In this document: one piece after another, positions 13,196 to 26,300 of the stretch
Position numbering within the stretch: the first letter of the stretch is position 1
How the letters are laid out: every line of letters starts with the position of its first letter
NCBI RefSeq assembly: GCF_028769735.1
Contig: NC_088171.1
Coordinates: 60,137,716-60,201,715, forward strand
Reading direction: 5' to 3'
Length of the DNA: 64,000 nt
Source: Zonotrichia leucophrys gambelii
Lineage: Eukaryota; Chordata; Aves; Passeriformes; Passerellidae
Made by a program: the position numbers and the translations under genes
Notes under the pieces: model-generated
What the model was told of the DNA's origin: nothing
Seen by the model: only the letters and a program-made list of their open reading frames with translations
Database searches by the model: none

Positions 13196-16100
13196 ACATG
13201 GGAGTCAGCACTCACTCACTCACCAAAAAAAAGGTTAAAACCACAAACATCCGAACCCTTCTGTTCATTATCTCTCCTTCCCACTGCCCCCATTCAGTAT
13301 GTTCACATGATCTTTGGGCACGACTTGATTTGTGTCAATGTTATTTTTCCTTGTGTTGTGGTAAAGTTTTAGAAGAGAGGAAAGGTTTGGAGAAAAGGGT
13401 GGGGGGGATCCAGACCCCGGAAAACCTCCTGTCCTGCTGATGTTACATAATTGATGAACAAATGATCACACGTTGTGTCCCTGATTCAGGTCAGGAGGTG
13501 GCAGGAGGAGGAAGTGCTGTCAAATGTTTGAAAGAAAAAGGAGGTAGAGGAGTAGCAATGAGACCCCCTGCCACTGTGGCAAATTAGCTATTTCACAGCG
13601 ATGTTTACACTATATAGTGCTTTTCACATGCTGACCTCTTGGGTACGGGCAAGATGGAAAGGGCAAAAATGACAAAAAATGATAAGCTAATGCAGTGAAG
13701 AAGAGGAAGGGAAAGAGATTTGGAGCCCCCTTGCTCTCTTCCTGCTTCCATACGCACAGCACTATTGGGTGTCATGGAGGAGAACTGGTGGCAGCCTCCT
13801 CACACACCAAAGCACTTCAGCAACAGCCCTTGCTTGTGGCTTTGGATGGGATTTTGGTAGCATTCCCTTCAAGCAGGGGAGCAGCACGGCAAGACACACT
13901 TAATTTGAAATGTTTACAGACTGTGTAGCTAAAAAAAAATCAATAAGTAACTGACAATTCATTATGGAGAAAGGTTGTTTAAAATTTACAACATTTTTTC
14001 AAATCTCAAATATCCTCCTTTTAATTTATTTATTTTTTTAAAAAATCCAAAAGAAAGAAAGAAGCAAAAACAAACAAACAAACAAACAAACAAAAGACAG
14101 AGAAGGGGGAAGGGAAAAATAACCCCAGAGCAACAACAGCACTACACTTCTGCTCCCTGGATATGCCTCAGTTAGTTCCAAAAGTGTGCCTGCAAGAAAA
14201 AGCCACCTCTGTTTGAAGGTGACATTTTACCCAGCCTCTCTGACAATGAGTATTCATTACATCCCAAAAAGGTGGTGTAAACAGCACATTCCAACTCTTC
14301 CCAGGATTTAGCCTTATCAAAAAAAGAAATAATAAACAGAATAATGCAAATTGCAGCTGAAGCATTGTCATCTATAAGGTCTTTTGAGAGGGTCTCTCTG
14401 TTCCAGCCCATGGATCCCTCTGCCTGGAGAGCTGCATCTGCTCATTCCCTATCCACAGTGTGTCAATAGCAATTAGGCAATAGCTTAGCCTGGACATCTA
14501 CCACCTGTCAAAAGACTGGATCAATGGGATAGACTATAGACCTGTGCCGCCCACGTGTCTAATCCAGCTCTGAATCCTATAGTACAAATCCTCTCTAAAA
14601 ATTTAACTAACTTGAATATTGCCCTGGAAAGGTACTTTTAGATTTTTTTTTTTTTATTACAGTGGCGGTTATATGCCATTGTAAGGGCATTCAAACACAA
14701 TTAGGCTATGCAAATTAGGCATGACTGCATCCTTTATTACAATAGGGTGTATATTCTAGTATTCATGGCTGACACTTTGAGTCTGTGGCTAGTCCTAAAA
14801 TGGGCAGGTGAAAAAGGATGAAAAATTATGGGCCTGGATCATCCCATCTCCTGCAAAAACAGGGAGTCAGAGATGCCCCCTCCAGCAGACAAACACTGAT
14901 GACAATGGGAGCATTAGCTCAAGACTGCAGTGCTTTGAAAATCCCATCTGCAATGAATGACTGGAAAGTTGTCAGAAGTTGTGAAAATATATTCAGAATT
15001 TTATTTTTCTTCTTTATCACCTAGCATTTTGATTCATAAACCTACTATATTAAAAACGTTAATAAAATCATGAACAACCATCTTAATTTGACAAGAGATT
15101 CAAATATAACCCCTCCCTTACCTGGGGAAAATGCATTGGCCTTGCACATTGCACATTTTATGTGTGATGGTTTAGCAAAACACAATTTGAATGTTGGGAT
15201 TAAAAATCTACGTATCTCCATGTGAACTGACCAATCTTCCAACTTCATTTGACAGGAGCAGAGCTCTGTTCATTTACTAGTTTATTACATTGGCAAACAA
15301 ATCTCTTCATCCCCTGCTGTAGAAGATTTTATATAAAAGATCACATTCTGTTTGCCATCGTCTCTTTAGGCACTTAAATATTACTTTTAATTCTCCTGTT
15401 CTATCCTTCTTCAACAACTGCAAGTGCTGAAACATCTGTCATTTCTCAATCCAACATTCCCTAAAGAGTCTTGTCCTGAAATAAGGAAACACAAGAGCTG
15501 ATTTTTATCAGTGTGTTTGGCAAGAAGTGACTGCAATGTTTTCCACAAGTCGGAAAACTTGACATTCCTTCAGCAAATCTCTGTTAAATCACAAATTTAC
15601 CCATTCTATGGAGAAGGAATCACTGAGAACATTTTCTCACATATCTTTACATAGACACACATATGCTTATAGAAAGGAATCACTGACAATTTACCTGTTC
15701 AAGACCTGTAGCTTGGTTTTCCTAAAATGAGCATTTATTTACTTGATTTTTGGTGATTAATAATTAATAAAGTGATGTCAGGGTTCAAAAAATCAAAGCT
15801 TTATTCCCCATTTAACTCCAGATTTTCAGCATTAAAAATACTACATCTTGAGAATATTCTAGGCTAGATGATGCATCTTGCATGTCCTAAATACATGCAG
15901 GAGCAAAAGTTTATTCCTCCTGATACCAGTTGCTGTACCTTGGAGTAGTACTGATAGGAAAAGAAAGACAATCTTTGCATGTGGTGAAGAGCAGTATCCC
16001 AAAACAGCAGGGAGATCATTACAGAGGATAGATCTGGAATTGCAATGAGAAGAAAATGAGGACAAAATACTTCTGCAATTTGCCAGTAAGCAAGATAAGG

Positions 16101-18369
16101 AGCTTAAATTAATTACTTGCCGCTGGGATCCCTTATTTTATATATGCTGTTATAGGTATATTGTTTACATTTAATTTTTTACATTACTGTGACAACTCTG
16201 CTACAAAGGATCAGTAGCTCCCTTTTCTTTCCCTGTCCCAACAGCCTTCCATTAAAAAAAAAAACCAAACAAGGAAACAGGAACGATGTTGTTTGCTTCA
16301 TCCTTGCTCAGCTCTCAGCCATGATTTTTACCTCCCCCTTGTCAGCAAGTCATTATAACACTCTCCCAACAGTTCCTCTCCAGGTGGGTCTGCTCCCTGA
16401 TCTGCCTTTTCTTCTCCACCTCTCGTGCTTGTTTAGGTCCAGCAGCTGGACAGCTGAGGGCACAGGAGAGTCAAGCTCTGTCCTCATTTCTGCTGCCCAG
16501 ACCTATTCTCTGGCACAGGAAGCAAAATAGCCTTTAATGCTCTACTTTTATTTATACAATCCTATAGTAATTTTCTTTGTCTGCTCTAGAGAAATCATTC
16601 CAGCTTGAGAAAACACATAACTATGGACAAAGAGTTTTGGTAGTGAAGGCAAAAATACTCCCTAGTAATCAGCAATACTACCCAGCCTACCTATAATATT
16701 TTAGGATTAACTGGAATTACAGAAATATGATTTTTTTTTCCTGAATAAAAAAGAACATTTCTCCCTCAATTTTTAGCTAATATTTTCTATTTCAAATTGT
16801 TCCGATTTAAATATAATTCTCAAGTTCCATATGGATTGTGAAATATTTAATAGAAGCTGATGGGAAGTGAAATTCGAATTATTAAATGGAAACATGACTA
16901 CTAAAAGGGACCCAGTGTCCAAAACAAAAGGACTTTCCATAAACTTTGTGCATAGTGGAATATCCATATAGCCTCCAATGTATTGGAGGCAATGTTGCTG
17001 TTTGCAAATAAATTAAAAGGAAGCCTCAGTTTATTGACTTATCAGGGCATGTAGTGTAAAAATTCCCTCATTACAAAGAAGAAAATTTAGAAACAAACTG
17101 TTCAGTGCTTGTACTGGAAGCAGAAAAGGTCAATACATTTATTCTCATCTTTCATAAAGGAACTGAGGAAGACTAGGGATGAGAGTCTCATGTTTACTCA
17201 GTTACATTTTATTTAACAAAAGACCCTGATGTTGCAGAATGCCAAGTCGGTGTTTTTGTTAAATAATTAAGGCTGCCTAGGAATCTGTTTCACAAGCCAG
17301 GTGCAAAATTAAAAAGTTCCAGGCAGGAAATAGGAGATCACTGTACTCTTGAAAGCAAGTAGATACCAAGTAAAGATTATGTAGCAGTACTTACTAAATT
17401 TTTTAACGCCTTCCAACCAAAGCTGAAGCAGTGAAACAAGGCAATTACACAAGAGAAACACACAACGAGAGATGTCAGTGGTCATGCCCTGCCAATAATG
17501 TTCTAGGGATTCAGTGAAGTTCCTGATAAGGCAAATTAATTTAGAAAAACTTTAAATCATCGTCTGCATAGCTACACTTTCATTTTAAATCAATTTTCTT
17601 GAAGTGCCCCTCTTCTACATCCCACTATGTCTCACTTTCCATCAACTGATATGTGACCAAGATTTATTGTAGAAAAAATCTTATGAAAGAACATTTCAAA
17701 GTCTCCTGGGTGAGCTATCATGGAAGCTTGATTATAACTTTTTTCAACTCTTTTTGCCAGAATGAACTGTAATAAAGAAATTGACTCAACAGCATGCAAG
17801 TGAGATATAAATACTAATTTTGTTCTGGTTGTTTAACAGTGATGCATACATTAAAAAATATGGCATTAATGTACTCATCACTTACTGAGACTATTCAGAA
17901 ATACTGGAGATGATCTCCAACTACTTTTTGATATCTTTTGAGCAGAACTGGGGCTTTGTGCAGAATTAGCTACTCACCTGGAAAATTACAGCTATTTTAG
18001 GATATTTTCTGTAGTCAGACATTTGTTTTCACTTATTAGAGATCCATTTTCTGTCTTTCTCTTGACTATAATGTGTATTCCACTTGGACTGGAACATCTG
18101 AATTTGAGTATCTGGAACTCATTGAATTTGAGTAGTGATTTCCTCAGTTGTAGTTTCCCAGTCACTTATAAGTAGCATAAAATTGTGTCACCACAAAATG
18201 GAATGGCCCTTAGCTACTTCTTCATGTGGCTGTTATATCCTTTGTCCCATGATGACTGGGAATCAAGAAGAGGATACTGATTGGAGACATACTCCTCTTC
18301 AAATATTCCACAGCCTGCCACAAAGAGGAATGCCATAAACTGCTCTCCATTTTCACTGCCACTTGTATG
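13196..18369. other. Noncoding stretch, no gene seen
   Basis: AT-rich DNA with chance frames only. It includes the CAAA microsatellite at 14065-14095, a T13 run at 14643-14655 and a 9-bp-arm hairpin at 16971-16990 (GCCTCCAAT / ATTGGAGGC, 2-base loop). I could name no repeat family or gene here. Confidence 0.55.
14065..14095. repeat. (CAAA)n microsatellite
   Basis: About seven tandem CAAA units, preceded by AAAG-type units (14051-14064). It is a simple repeat and likely length-polymorphic. Confidence 0.9.
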
Positions 18370-18618
18370 ACTAAACTGCAACAAGGGAGACTGTAGCTAA
18401 GCATTAGGAAAACCTCTCAATAGTAAGAACAGGAAGCACCTGGGTGGGATTCCTAGGAAGATAGATAGTGTTTTTTCTGTCAGTGCACTAGTTTAAAAGC
18501 AAGTGGGACAAATACTATAAGGAAGGGTTTATGTATTGTTGATTCTGCCCTGGGGGTGAGAGATGGAGCACGTGACCTTCTGGGGTCTTTTCCAGCCTAT
18601 TTATTTTTTTATGACTCC
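18370..18618 (+). mobile_element. Old CR1 3' fragment
   Basis: Diverged plus-strand CR1 tail. The order of blocks is CR1-like: CTGCAACAAGGGAGACTG, then GCATTAGGAAAACCTCTC, then GGTGGGATTCCTAGGAAG. Near the end comes GACCTTCTGGGGTCTTTTCC followed by a decayed tail ending TTTTTTATGACTCC. It is much more diverged than the copies at 37 and 57 kb, so I infer an older insertion. The left boundary is uncertain; CR1-like similarity may begin further upstream. Confidence 0.65.
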
Positions 18619-21600
18619 ATGTGTGTTGAAAAGGAAATAGGGATTAATATTATATAAATCCCAGTAGTAGCTATCCACCTCGTTCTGTACTTCTATTTAG
18701 AGTTTTGTTTGCTGCTCCTTGAAATAAAGGAAGATGGTAGAATGGTCTATAACCTTCAGCTCTGTTTTTCCAGTGAAATCGGTTGAAGAACCATGGTTTC
18801 TCAGGCTGCAAAAGATGACTGATACTTGTTCAGACTCAAAATGTGGAAGCTATTTGATTTTGCCTATGGACAACTAGCTGTAATCTAGAATTAGAATTAA
18901 AAGCATTCAACATCAACATTTCATCAGGAAAAGCCTTTTCTTGATGAAATGAAGGAAAACACCCAGATTCATTCTGCCTTGACAATACTTTATGTTTTTT
19001 CTATAAGTAAAATTCAAATCAGAATGCTCAGTACCTACTTATTCTGTCATCTCAAAAGGAGATAGCCTGAACTCTTTTTATTTGTGCAAAATACTATGCT
19101 AAAATTGCTGCTAATGCATACCTCTTTTTCAGATTTATCCTAAGACTAGTAAAATCTGGTTAATCATAGCCACCAAAATGATGTTTAGAGTAAACACTAC
19201 GACCAGTTTAATAAATCGAGGTCTAATTTTAAAGCAAATCTCATATTTACACAATGCATCCAAAAGGGTGAGTAAAACCTGGAATCTTCTTGCATGTCCA
19301 GCCATTAAGACCTACACTAAAAGTGTTCAACCTTAATGTCACATATTCAGGAGCAAGAACAGATTTACAAAACAATCCGCTTGTAACATTAAGATGTATA
19401 AATCCTGTAGTTCAAACATAAGTTCTGAATAGTGAATTCCATTTAAATGTTCAGCTATCCAGGTATCAGGTTTTTTCCATAACATTTGAATTTTGCAGTC
19501 ATGCTCACAAAGCAAATACAATTTACCTGCTACTGTCTGATTAGCAAGTTAAAATATGGCTTACTACACCCTAATCAGTCACAGTGTACGATGATTATTG
19601 ACTGATACTTAAATGAATTATGGTTCATGTTCTCAAAATTAGTTTGCACATCAACATGAAGTATGGTTTTGTAGCTAATGGTCTTCAACCAAAATTGAAC
19701 GGGGATTTTTTTAAAAACTGTCCCTGGAGCAAATATTGTTAATTTGAACAAAATTATACTAATATATATTGTATTACTTTTCAACATCATCTGGAAGTTG
19801 ATATGTTTTCTTATTAATGTTCTAGATTCTTTCAGTGATGAATCCTTTCTTAGAACACAGGCTTCCTTTGACGGTATTACTACTGTATTCTGAAGTATAG
19901 GTGACAAAGTAAAGAACACCTGAAAGCAACGCAACCTGTCATTGAAATGAAATTCAAGCTTGAACCTTTCTCTCATTTTCCTATAAAACTGTTTTAAAAT
20001 TTCATCAAACTTGTATACATATAATGACTAAAATATTAAGGAAAAAAACTTGTAGTGTGCAGTCATAATATTCTTCAAAAATTTCATATTAATGTATAAA
20101 ATCGTTACATATTTAAAACTTATTTGATTCTATTGAATCAAAATTGTGAATCTCAACTGATTTGACCAGGCATCACAGTGACTACTGAATCAACACAAAG
20201 CTCTCTCAGAATGAATATGGACATGAATATGATGGTGGATTTAGAAAAGGCAGGAAGACAAAAGTTCTGCATAGTTTGTTTAAAATCTGTAGTAGGAATA
20301 CTGGCAAGAAGGAACTGGGGAAATCTCTTAAAAAAGCTTTTCACAACAAATCAGAAAAACTAAAAAAATGCATCATATTGATTCCTAGGGAAGTTCAAAT
20401 GTCTATGAAGATCCAAATACCATTGTTTGCATTCATTCCCTAAAATAGATCCCAACTGAAGCAATTTCCAGTTACAAAACCAACTGACATTCCATGAATC
20501 ATGTATTTTGAATTATTGCATTACACTGTTAAATTTCTGATAGTCATGTGCTTTTGTGGAGTTTTAATTCACTAGATTCCAGGTGTTCCCAGTCCCTTGA
20601 TTGCCCAAGGTCACCATGACCAAACTGCCCTTTGTTCTCTTGCAAGTTCATTGTCTCCTGCATCACTGAGCAATGAATTTCCAAGCCCAGACTTCTTAAA
20701 AGAAGGTCTATCATCTTTTCAGCTACAGCCTTTGCTCCTCTCCATGTTAACCTGTCCTCACCAATGCCCATCTGTGAACCTCCCACTACACTTCACGCAT
20801 GAGCTGAGAGAGAATTTCTCTCCATGATTTCTTCTTGTCATCCATAACAGAGAATAACTGTGAGGGGCTCCAATGCCATAAGGAATGGACTTGATGTGGA
20901 GAGACAAACTGGTTAAAACTTGAGGTCTGAGAATCCTTGTTAATGTGACAGTAAAAGGTCCATTTACTGGAAGAGGCTGAAGCTGGAAGGGTGTTACATT
21001 CTGCCAGCAGGCACTATATGAAGAGATTTTGTTCAAAATGACACTCTACTTGTCAATATTTGGTGTTCCTCCAATGCAACATTTCTATCTTCAGTTACTA
21101 TAACAGAATTATTGGTGAGGTTTTCTATTTTTCCTAAAAGGACTGCAAAGTTTCATTTTTCCTGTAAAATGACTACTTGATTCTTAATTATTTGGTATCA
21201 GGACTTTCAAGAAAGAAAATAAAGATCAAGAAAAGAAAATTTGAAATTCTGAAACCAAAGGAAATGGTTTTGAAACATTAACAGCATTTCCCTTTGACTA
21301 TTATTATATGCTAAAGAAAAATCTGCAGACACATTTTTGTTAAGCATAAAAAGAAAGATACAGTAAACCAAAGCATTGGTTTACAATGCTAAATTTTGTT
21401 GAGGTTGGATACCTAGAGAAAAGGAGGTGTGATCCACAGATGTTTTAATCTTTGTACAACTCTGAATATCACTGTGAACAGTTTTTTACCCCTTCCTGCT
21501 AAAGCTAGCAGCCATTTGTCACTTCCAGCTTCCATTTGCTGCATTTATTTTAGTAAAACAATGCCCATTTTAAAATGTCATAAGAAATTATCATATTTTC

Positions 21601-22207
21601 TTCTGTTAATGTTTTGTGAATAATTAATTTCACAGTCAAGACTCTGTGTACCTAGTTTCAGCCTGGGAGGAATTTTTATCAGATGCGTAAGTTCTGGAAA
21701 ATAAGGGGGTTTAGTGGAAATGCTATCTTAAATTAATTATAGCAGTGCTAGAAGGCACCATTATACTGTAATAGTTTATGAAAATTCCCAGATAGCAGTA
21801 GATTACATCAATTGTAATATGACTTTTTATGTTATGTTCTGCAAATACTCATAATTTTTAATGGGTTCAATGTGACTTACATAAGAATCAGCACAGAGGA
21901 CACCAGGAGGCAACTTGGGAGAAAGTATCAGCAGTCATCATCGACTAATTTCAGTTCAGTGGTACTTTCTGAATCCTACTGCATTTAGTCATACTATTTC
22001 ATTTTTAAATATTTTTTCTTCTCCTCTCTTCTCTGCCTCCACCAAGTGACATACCAGGAAACAATTTTATACTTCTAAAATCCACCCAGCTACAAAGGTA
22101 ATATTGCTGGCTGATTACTACTAAATGGCAACTAATTCTCTCAAAAAAAAGCCCACCCATTTTTTACAGGGTAGAGGCAAATGTTAAAACTAGACTCACC
22201 TTTCTAG
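18619..22207. other. Noncoding stretch, no gene seen
   Basis: AT-rich DNA. The longest frame is 133 codons on the minus strand (19575-19976). It has no recognisable domain, no unusual base composition and no neighbouring support, so I treat it as chance. A 9-bp hairpin lies at 21363-21384 (GTAAACCAA / TTGGTTTAC, 4-base loop). Confidence 0.55.
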
Positions 22208-22876
22208 CATAGAATTTAAAACTTTTAGTTGCAAGGGACATTTGGAAAGGGACATTCCAAATCTATCTCAAAGCATATTTAATTAGATCATGTTGTGAAG
22301 GATATTGTCCAGTCAAGTTTTGAGTATTGTCAAGGATGGAGATTCCACAAACTCCATTGGACACTTGCACCAGCGTTTGATCATCCTCATGGTGAAGGAA
22401 TATTTTCTGATCTCTATTCAGAATTTCCCTAGATTCAGTATGTCACTATCAGTGTACACCGCTAGAAAGGTTCATCTCTATCTTCTCTCTGCCCTTCAAT
22501 TAAGTGTCTGTAAACAGCACAATGATCGTCCCTCTGCTCCTCTTACTAATGCTGAATAAACTTCTTTCTCCCAATTCCTCTTGTTGGACATGTCCTCCAC
22601 TTGCCAGAGCATCCACATGACAATGTGAAGCCAGTCACAAACTGGACACAAATGCCACAGTGAGAGGAAGGATCACTTCCCTCAAACTGTAGGTCTCTCT
22701 CTTGCTAATACACTCCACTATGTAGTTGATTTTCTTTGCAGCAACTGCACAACACTGACTCACATTCAACCTGTCCACCAGGACCTCCAGGTCCTTTTCT
22801 GCAAAAGTCTGAAAAGCAACCCTGTCCAGCTTATCAGCTGCATTCCTCAACTAGGAATGGCCCACAAAATGTAGCT
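22208..22876 (-). mobile_element. CR1 LINE fragment, outer copy, 3' part
   Basis: The left edge carries a decayed antisense CR1 tail (CATAGAATTTAAAAC, then GTTGCAAGGGACATTTGG). Antisense 3'-region blocks follow in the expected order: a GGATGGAGATTCCACAAAC block near 22338, ACTGGACACAAATGCCACAG near 22642, and CCACCAGGACCTCCAGGTCC near 22776. It stops at 22876, exactly where a second CR1 tail begins. The copy is old by its divergence. No intact frame remains; the 71-84 codon frames inside are relics or chance. Confidence 0.85.
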
Positions 22877-23206
22877 CACAGAATCACAGAATCCTAAAAT
22901 GGGTAAAGTTGGAAGGGACCACATTGGGTCATCTGGTCCAGCCTCCCTGCTCAAGCAGGGTCATCCCAGAGCATGTTTTAAAGGATTGAATGCAGACAGT
23001 TCAGGAATATCTCCAGTGAGGGAGAATCCACAACCTTGCTGGGTGATCTGTTCCAGAGCTCAGCGACCCGCATAGTAAAGTTCTTCCTCCTATATAGGTG
23101 GAACTCCTGTGCATCATTTTCTGCCCATTGCCTCTTGCCCTATTTTTTGGCACCACAGAGAAGAGCCTGGATCCATCCCCTTGACACCTTCCCTTCAGCT
23201 ACAGTG
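22877..23206 (-). mobile_element. CR1 LINE fragment, inserted copy
   Basis: A fresh antisense CR1 3' terminus starts at 22877 (CACAGAATCACAGAATCCT). It is followed by a GGAAGGGACC block, CTCCCTGCTCAAGCAGGGTC near 22944 and a GAGAATCCACAACCTTGCTG block near 23022. It is 5'-truncated at about 330 bp. It lies between two pieces that both look like one older minus-strand CR1, so I infer it inserted into that copy. An alternative is three independent insertions side by side. Confidence 0.8.
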
Positions 23207-23347
23207 ACATGCCTCCAACCAGACCATGTGCCACTGATTACAGCTCCAGGGATCTGCTATTCAGCCAGTTCTCAGTCCTCTTCACTGGACACTCATCTAG
23301 TCACCACTTCCTGAATTTGCCTATGAGGATCATCATAGAAAGCACAG
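23207..23347 (-). mobile_element. CR1 LINE fragment, outer copy, pol part
   Basis: This is antisense of a more 5' part of CR1 (reverse transcriptase region). Blocks include TGCCTCCAACCAGACC, CATTGATTACAGC-like sequence at about 23236, CAGCCAGTTCTCAGTCC near 23265, a CACTCATCTAGTC block and CTGAATTTGCCTATGAGGAT at about 23312-23331. It reads as the continuation of the copy at 22208-22876, with part of the element missing between them. Confidence 0.75.
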
Positions 23348-26300
23348 ATGATAACATATATTTTAGAAAGAGATGAATTTCAAGTTAGAAGTGCCAGTTT
23401 TGCCCCATTGGTTGCAGCATTAATATGCAAAAGGACAGCTACAAGAACTAACATTCTGCCTCATGTATCTACTTGTCCTGTATTACCATTCTCCACTTGT
23501 CCTGGATTCCTAGTCTTTCTGTCTATAAGCAAGTGAGATTTGGCCCATTTTCTTATGTGCAAAATAAGCATTTTAGCAATATCCATCATGTGCCATAACG
23601 CTCTTATCTTGCTCAAGATTACTCTTCTTTGGACAAGCTTGTTGCTTACAGTACTAAGCATAAGCCCAAAAACTCTACAAATGCTAAGACATTATCCATG
23701 GCAATGTGATTTTCCTGGGTAAAACGTATTTTCTTCCTGTGCCACTGGCACTGACTACTTCAAAACAGAAACAGAACCTGCTTGTTCCAACTAGATGTCC
23801 CATATAGAATTCTGACTCAGATGACACTTTGTGGAGAAAGTCTACCTATTAGGCCATAACACCTCAGTTTGTTCTTGAGTTTACAAAGCTGAAGGAATTC
23901 AGAGAGAGCAACTTCTATAGCTCTTGATTTTACCAAGACAAACATTAAAAAAATTAGCATAATCAACTTGTCTAGCTATGAAAAAATACCTTTACATACC
24001 TTGAGTAATTTAAAATAAGAACAGCTGAAGATTCTAGTTTGTTAAGGCCGACCTCAAATCTGACAACAAACCCACAAAAACATCTTCACAAAAAAAATAT
24101 ATTAATTTTAAATTTTAATATTCACAATAAATATCATGTCTCTTCAATCTTCTATATGTTTGCACTCTACATTTTAATAAGTCAATGAAAATACCTCTGT
24201 ATAACTTTATTTTTTCATTATTTCAAAAAGACAGAGAGAAATGCCTTTGGTATTTGCCAAAAGTATCAGCATTTCTATTACCTCTCAGTGTAAGGTTCAT
24301 CAGGCTACACTTCACAAAAAAAGCTTTGAAAATCTGAGGTTTTTTTCCCCTTTCAATACATTAGAGAAAAAAAAAAACGGTTTAAAGTGCCACACCATTA
24401 TTTTAGAGCTAAACAGTTAAATGTTTTATACAGGAACATCAAAACCATATATGCTTCAAAGACCCAACATTTTTTTAATGGCTTTCAGATAAAACAATTT
24501 ATTTATGCAATTAGCAACAACATGCAATTTCTAATAATTAGCCGATAATAGTTATCCACAAAGTACTTTATAGAATTGCCTTCTGAACTGCATTCATTCT
24601 GTAGGGAACCACTGAAAATTAGCCTATAAAATTACCAGAAAATGTACTGCATTAACAAGAATTTTCTGTATTTTGCTTCTCCTACAGATTTATGGACTTG
24701 AATATTTGTAAACATTTGTTTTCTGGGGAAGACATCGGATCCTATCACCTCACATCTATAACAAAGAAATAAATACTGCAGCAGCATTTTCTGATAGATT
24801 AAACCAACATTATTTAGCAAAAGTACGTGAGATTATATTCATATTGCTGTTTAGCAAATTGTACATTTCAAAAAATAGCTGTTTATTTGTTCTCAAATGA
24901 TAAAAAGTTTGGGGTATTTTACTGGCTTTATGACTATCAAGCTTTTTGATTTTGCACTTCTGAGCTTTTCCTGACCAAAAAAGACAGCTGGAAACAGCAT
25001 TTATGTGGAACTTCAAGTTTTCATCTGATTTGCGATTCCTAGATCTAATGCTTAAGACCTTTGTTAATTTATGATGAAAGGAAGCTGAGAGCAGATTTAC
25101 TGCTGTGGGACACTTGGGTGCCTTCAGTTCAGCGAGGTTTATACAACTCCATTTAAAACAACAAAAGTATTTAGTGTTTTACTAAGTACAGGAACAAAGG
25201 AGTACTACAATCTCTCTCCTCTTTTACACATAGGTTGAAGAAGAATTAAGCTATTCCTCTGACTTCCATTGGCACAAGTACACTTTTGAGAAAACTGAAA
25301 GGCCTTTTTTGTAAGGGTATGGGTAATGGTAGGGATGAGTGCTAGAATGAAAGGGCCTTACTGCCTGTGGTAAGCCAGTATCACTAAACACAGAAACATT
25401 TTGAAATTTACATTGAAGCATTTATCTATATCTGGATAAACAGAATTTGTTTTCTGTGCTCTCAGATATCTACATCTCTGATCTATCTGGGCTTCTGGAA
25501 TTTATTTCTAAGCAGGGTTTTGAGTGTTGCCTGTTGTACAATTGGGTCTACTGTAGACCAGCCACAACACAGAGGGCAAGTGACAAATAATCATCCTGCC
25601 AACATATTTTCTTGGTATTAAAGGATATGCTGATCCAATAACATTGCAGACTTTGAAGAACATACTTTATTTATTTATATTAGTGCAAAAGAAAATATTC
25701 TTTAACTGCTCATACTGTTGAGTGCCTGCCAGCTCAGGAAGGTGGTGAAAAATACCATCAAGGTCTAGAAGCAGCAGCTAGATAAAGCCAACCAAAGCAG
25801 GTTAGTAATGTAAAACTGAAAGTTAAGCTTTACTTTGAAGACAACAGGGAATAGTGATGAGCTTGGGTAGCTATTAGGACCAGTTCCTGAGCTGGTTCCA
25901 ATTAATGTGAACTTTCTCTGCCTTAGAAGATGTGCTTAATGATGAATTTTCTCAGGATAGCTGATGTTGAAACTAGTAATGATTTTGGTCTGGGACTTCA
26001 AAGCAAAATGACAGGACTTTAGGAATCATATACATTTAATCAGAAAGACAAAGAAAAAGGGAAAATAAAATTAAAATATTGAAAATATCACACCTAAGAA
26101 AGAAATAATTTTTTAAGAATGACAAATGTAGAGACAAAAAAAGTAAATGGTATTTTATTTAGCAAAAATATGTTATATAACCATACATATGTTCATCTTG
26201 TGGAGGATTTATTTTGGATATTTATTCATACCTTTATGAATTGACAATATTCCTGATTCTTCTGACAATGATCAGGACTAATGTGGCTTTAAGCAAGGGA

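Noticed and set aside
19575..19976. 133-codon minus-strand frame in AT-rich DNA
   Set aside because: No recognisable domain and Phe/Ile/Lys/Asn-rich composition typical of AT-rich noncoding DNA. One frame of this length is not surprising in 64 kb.
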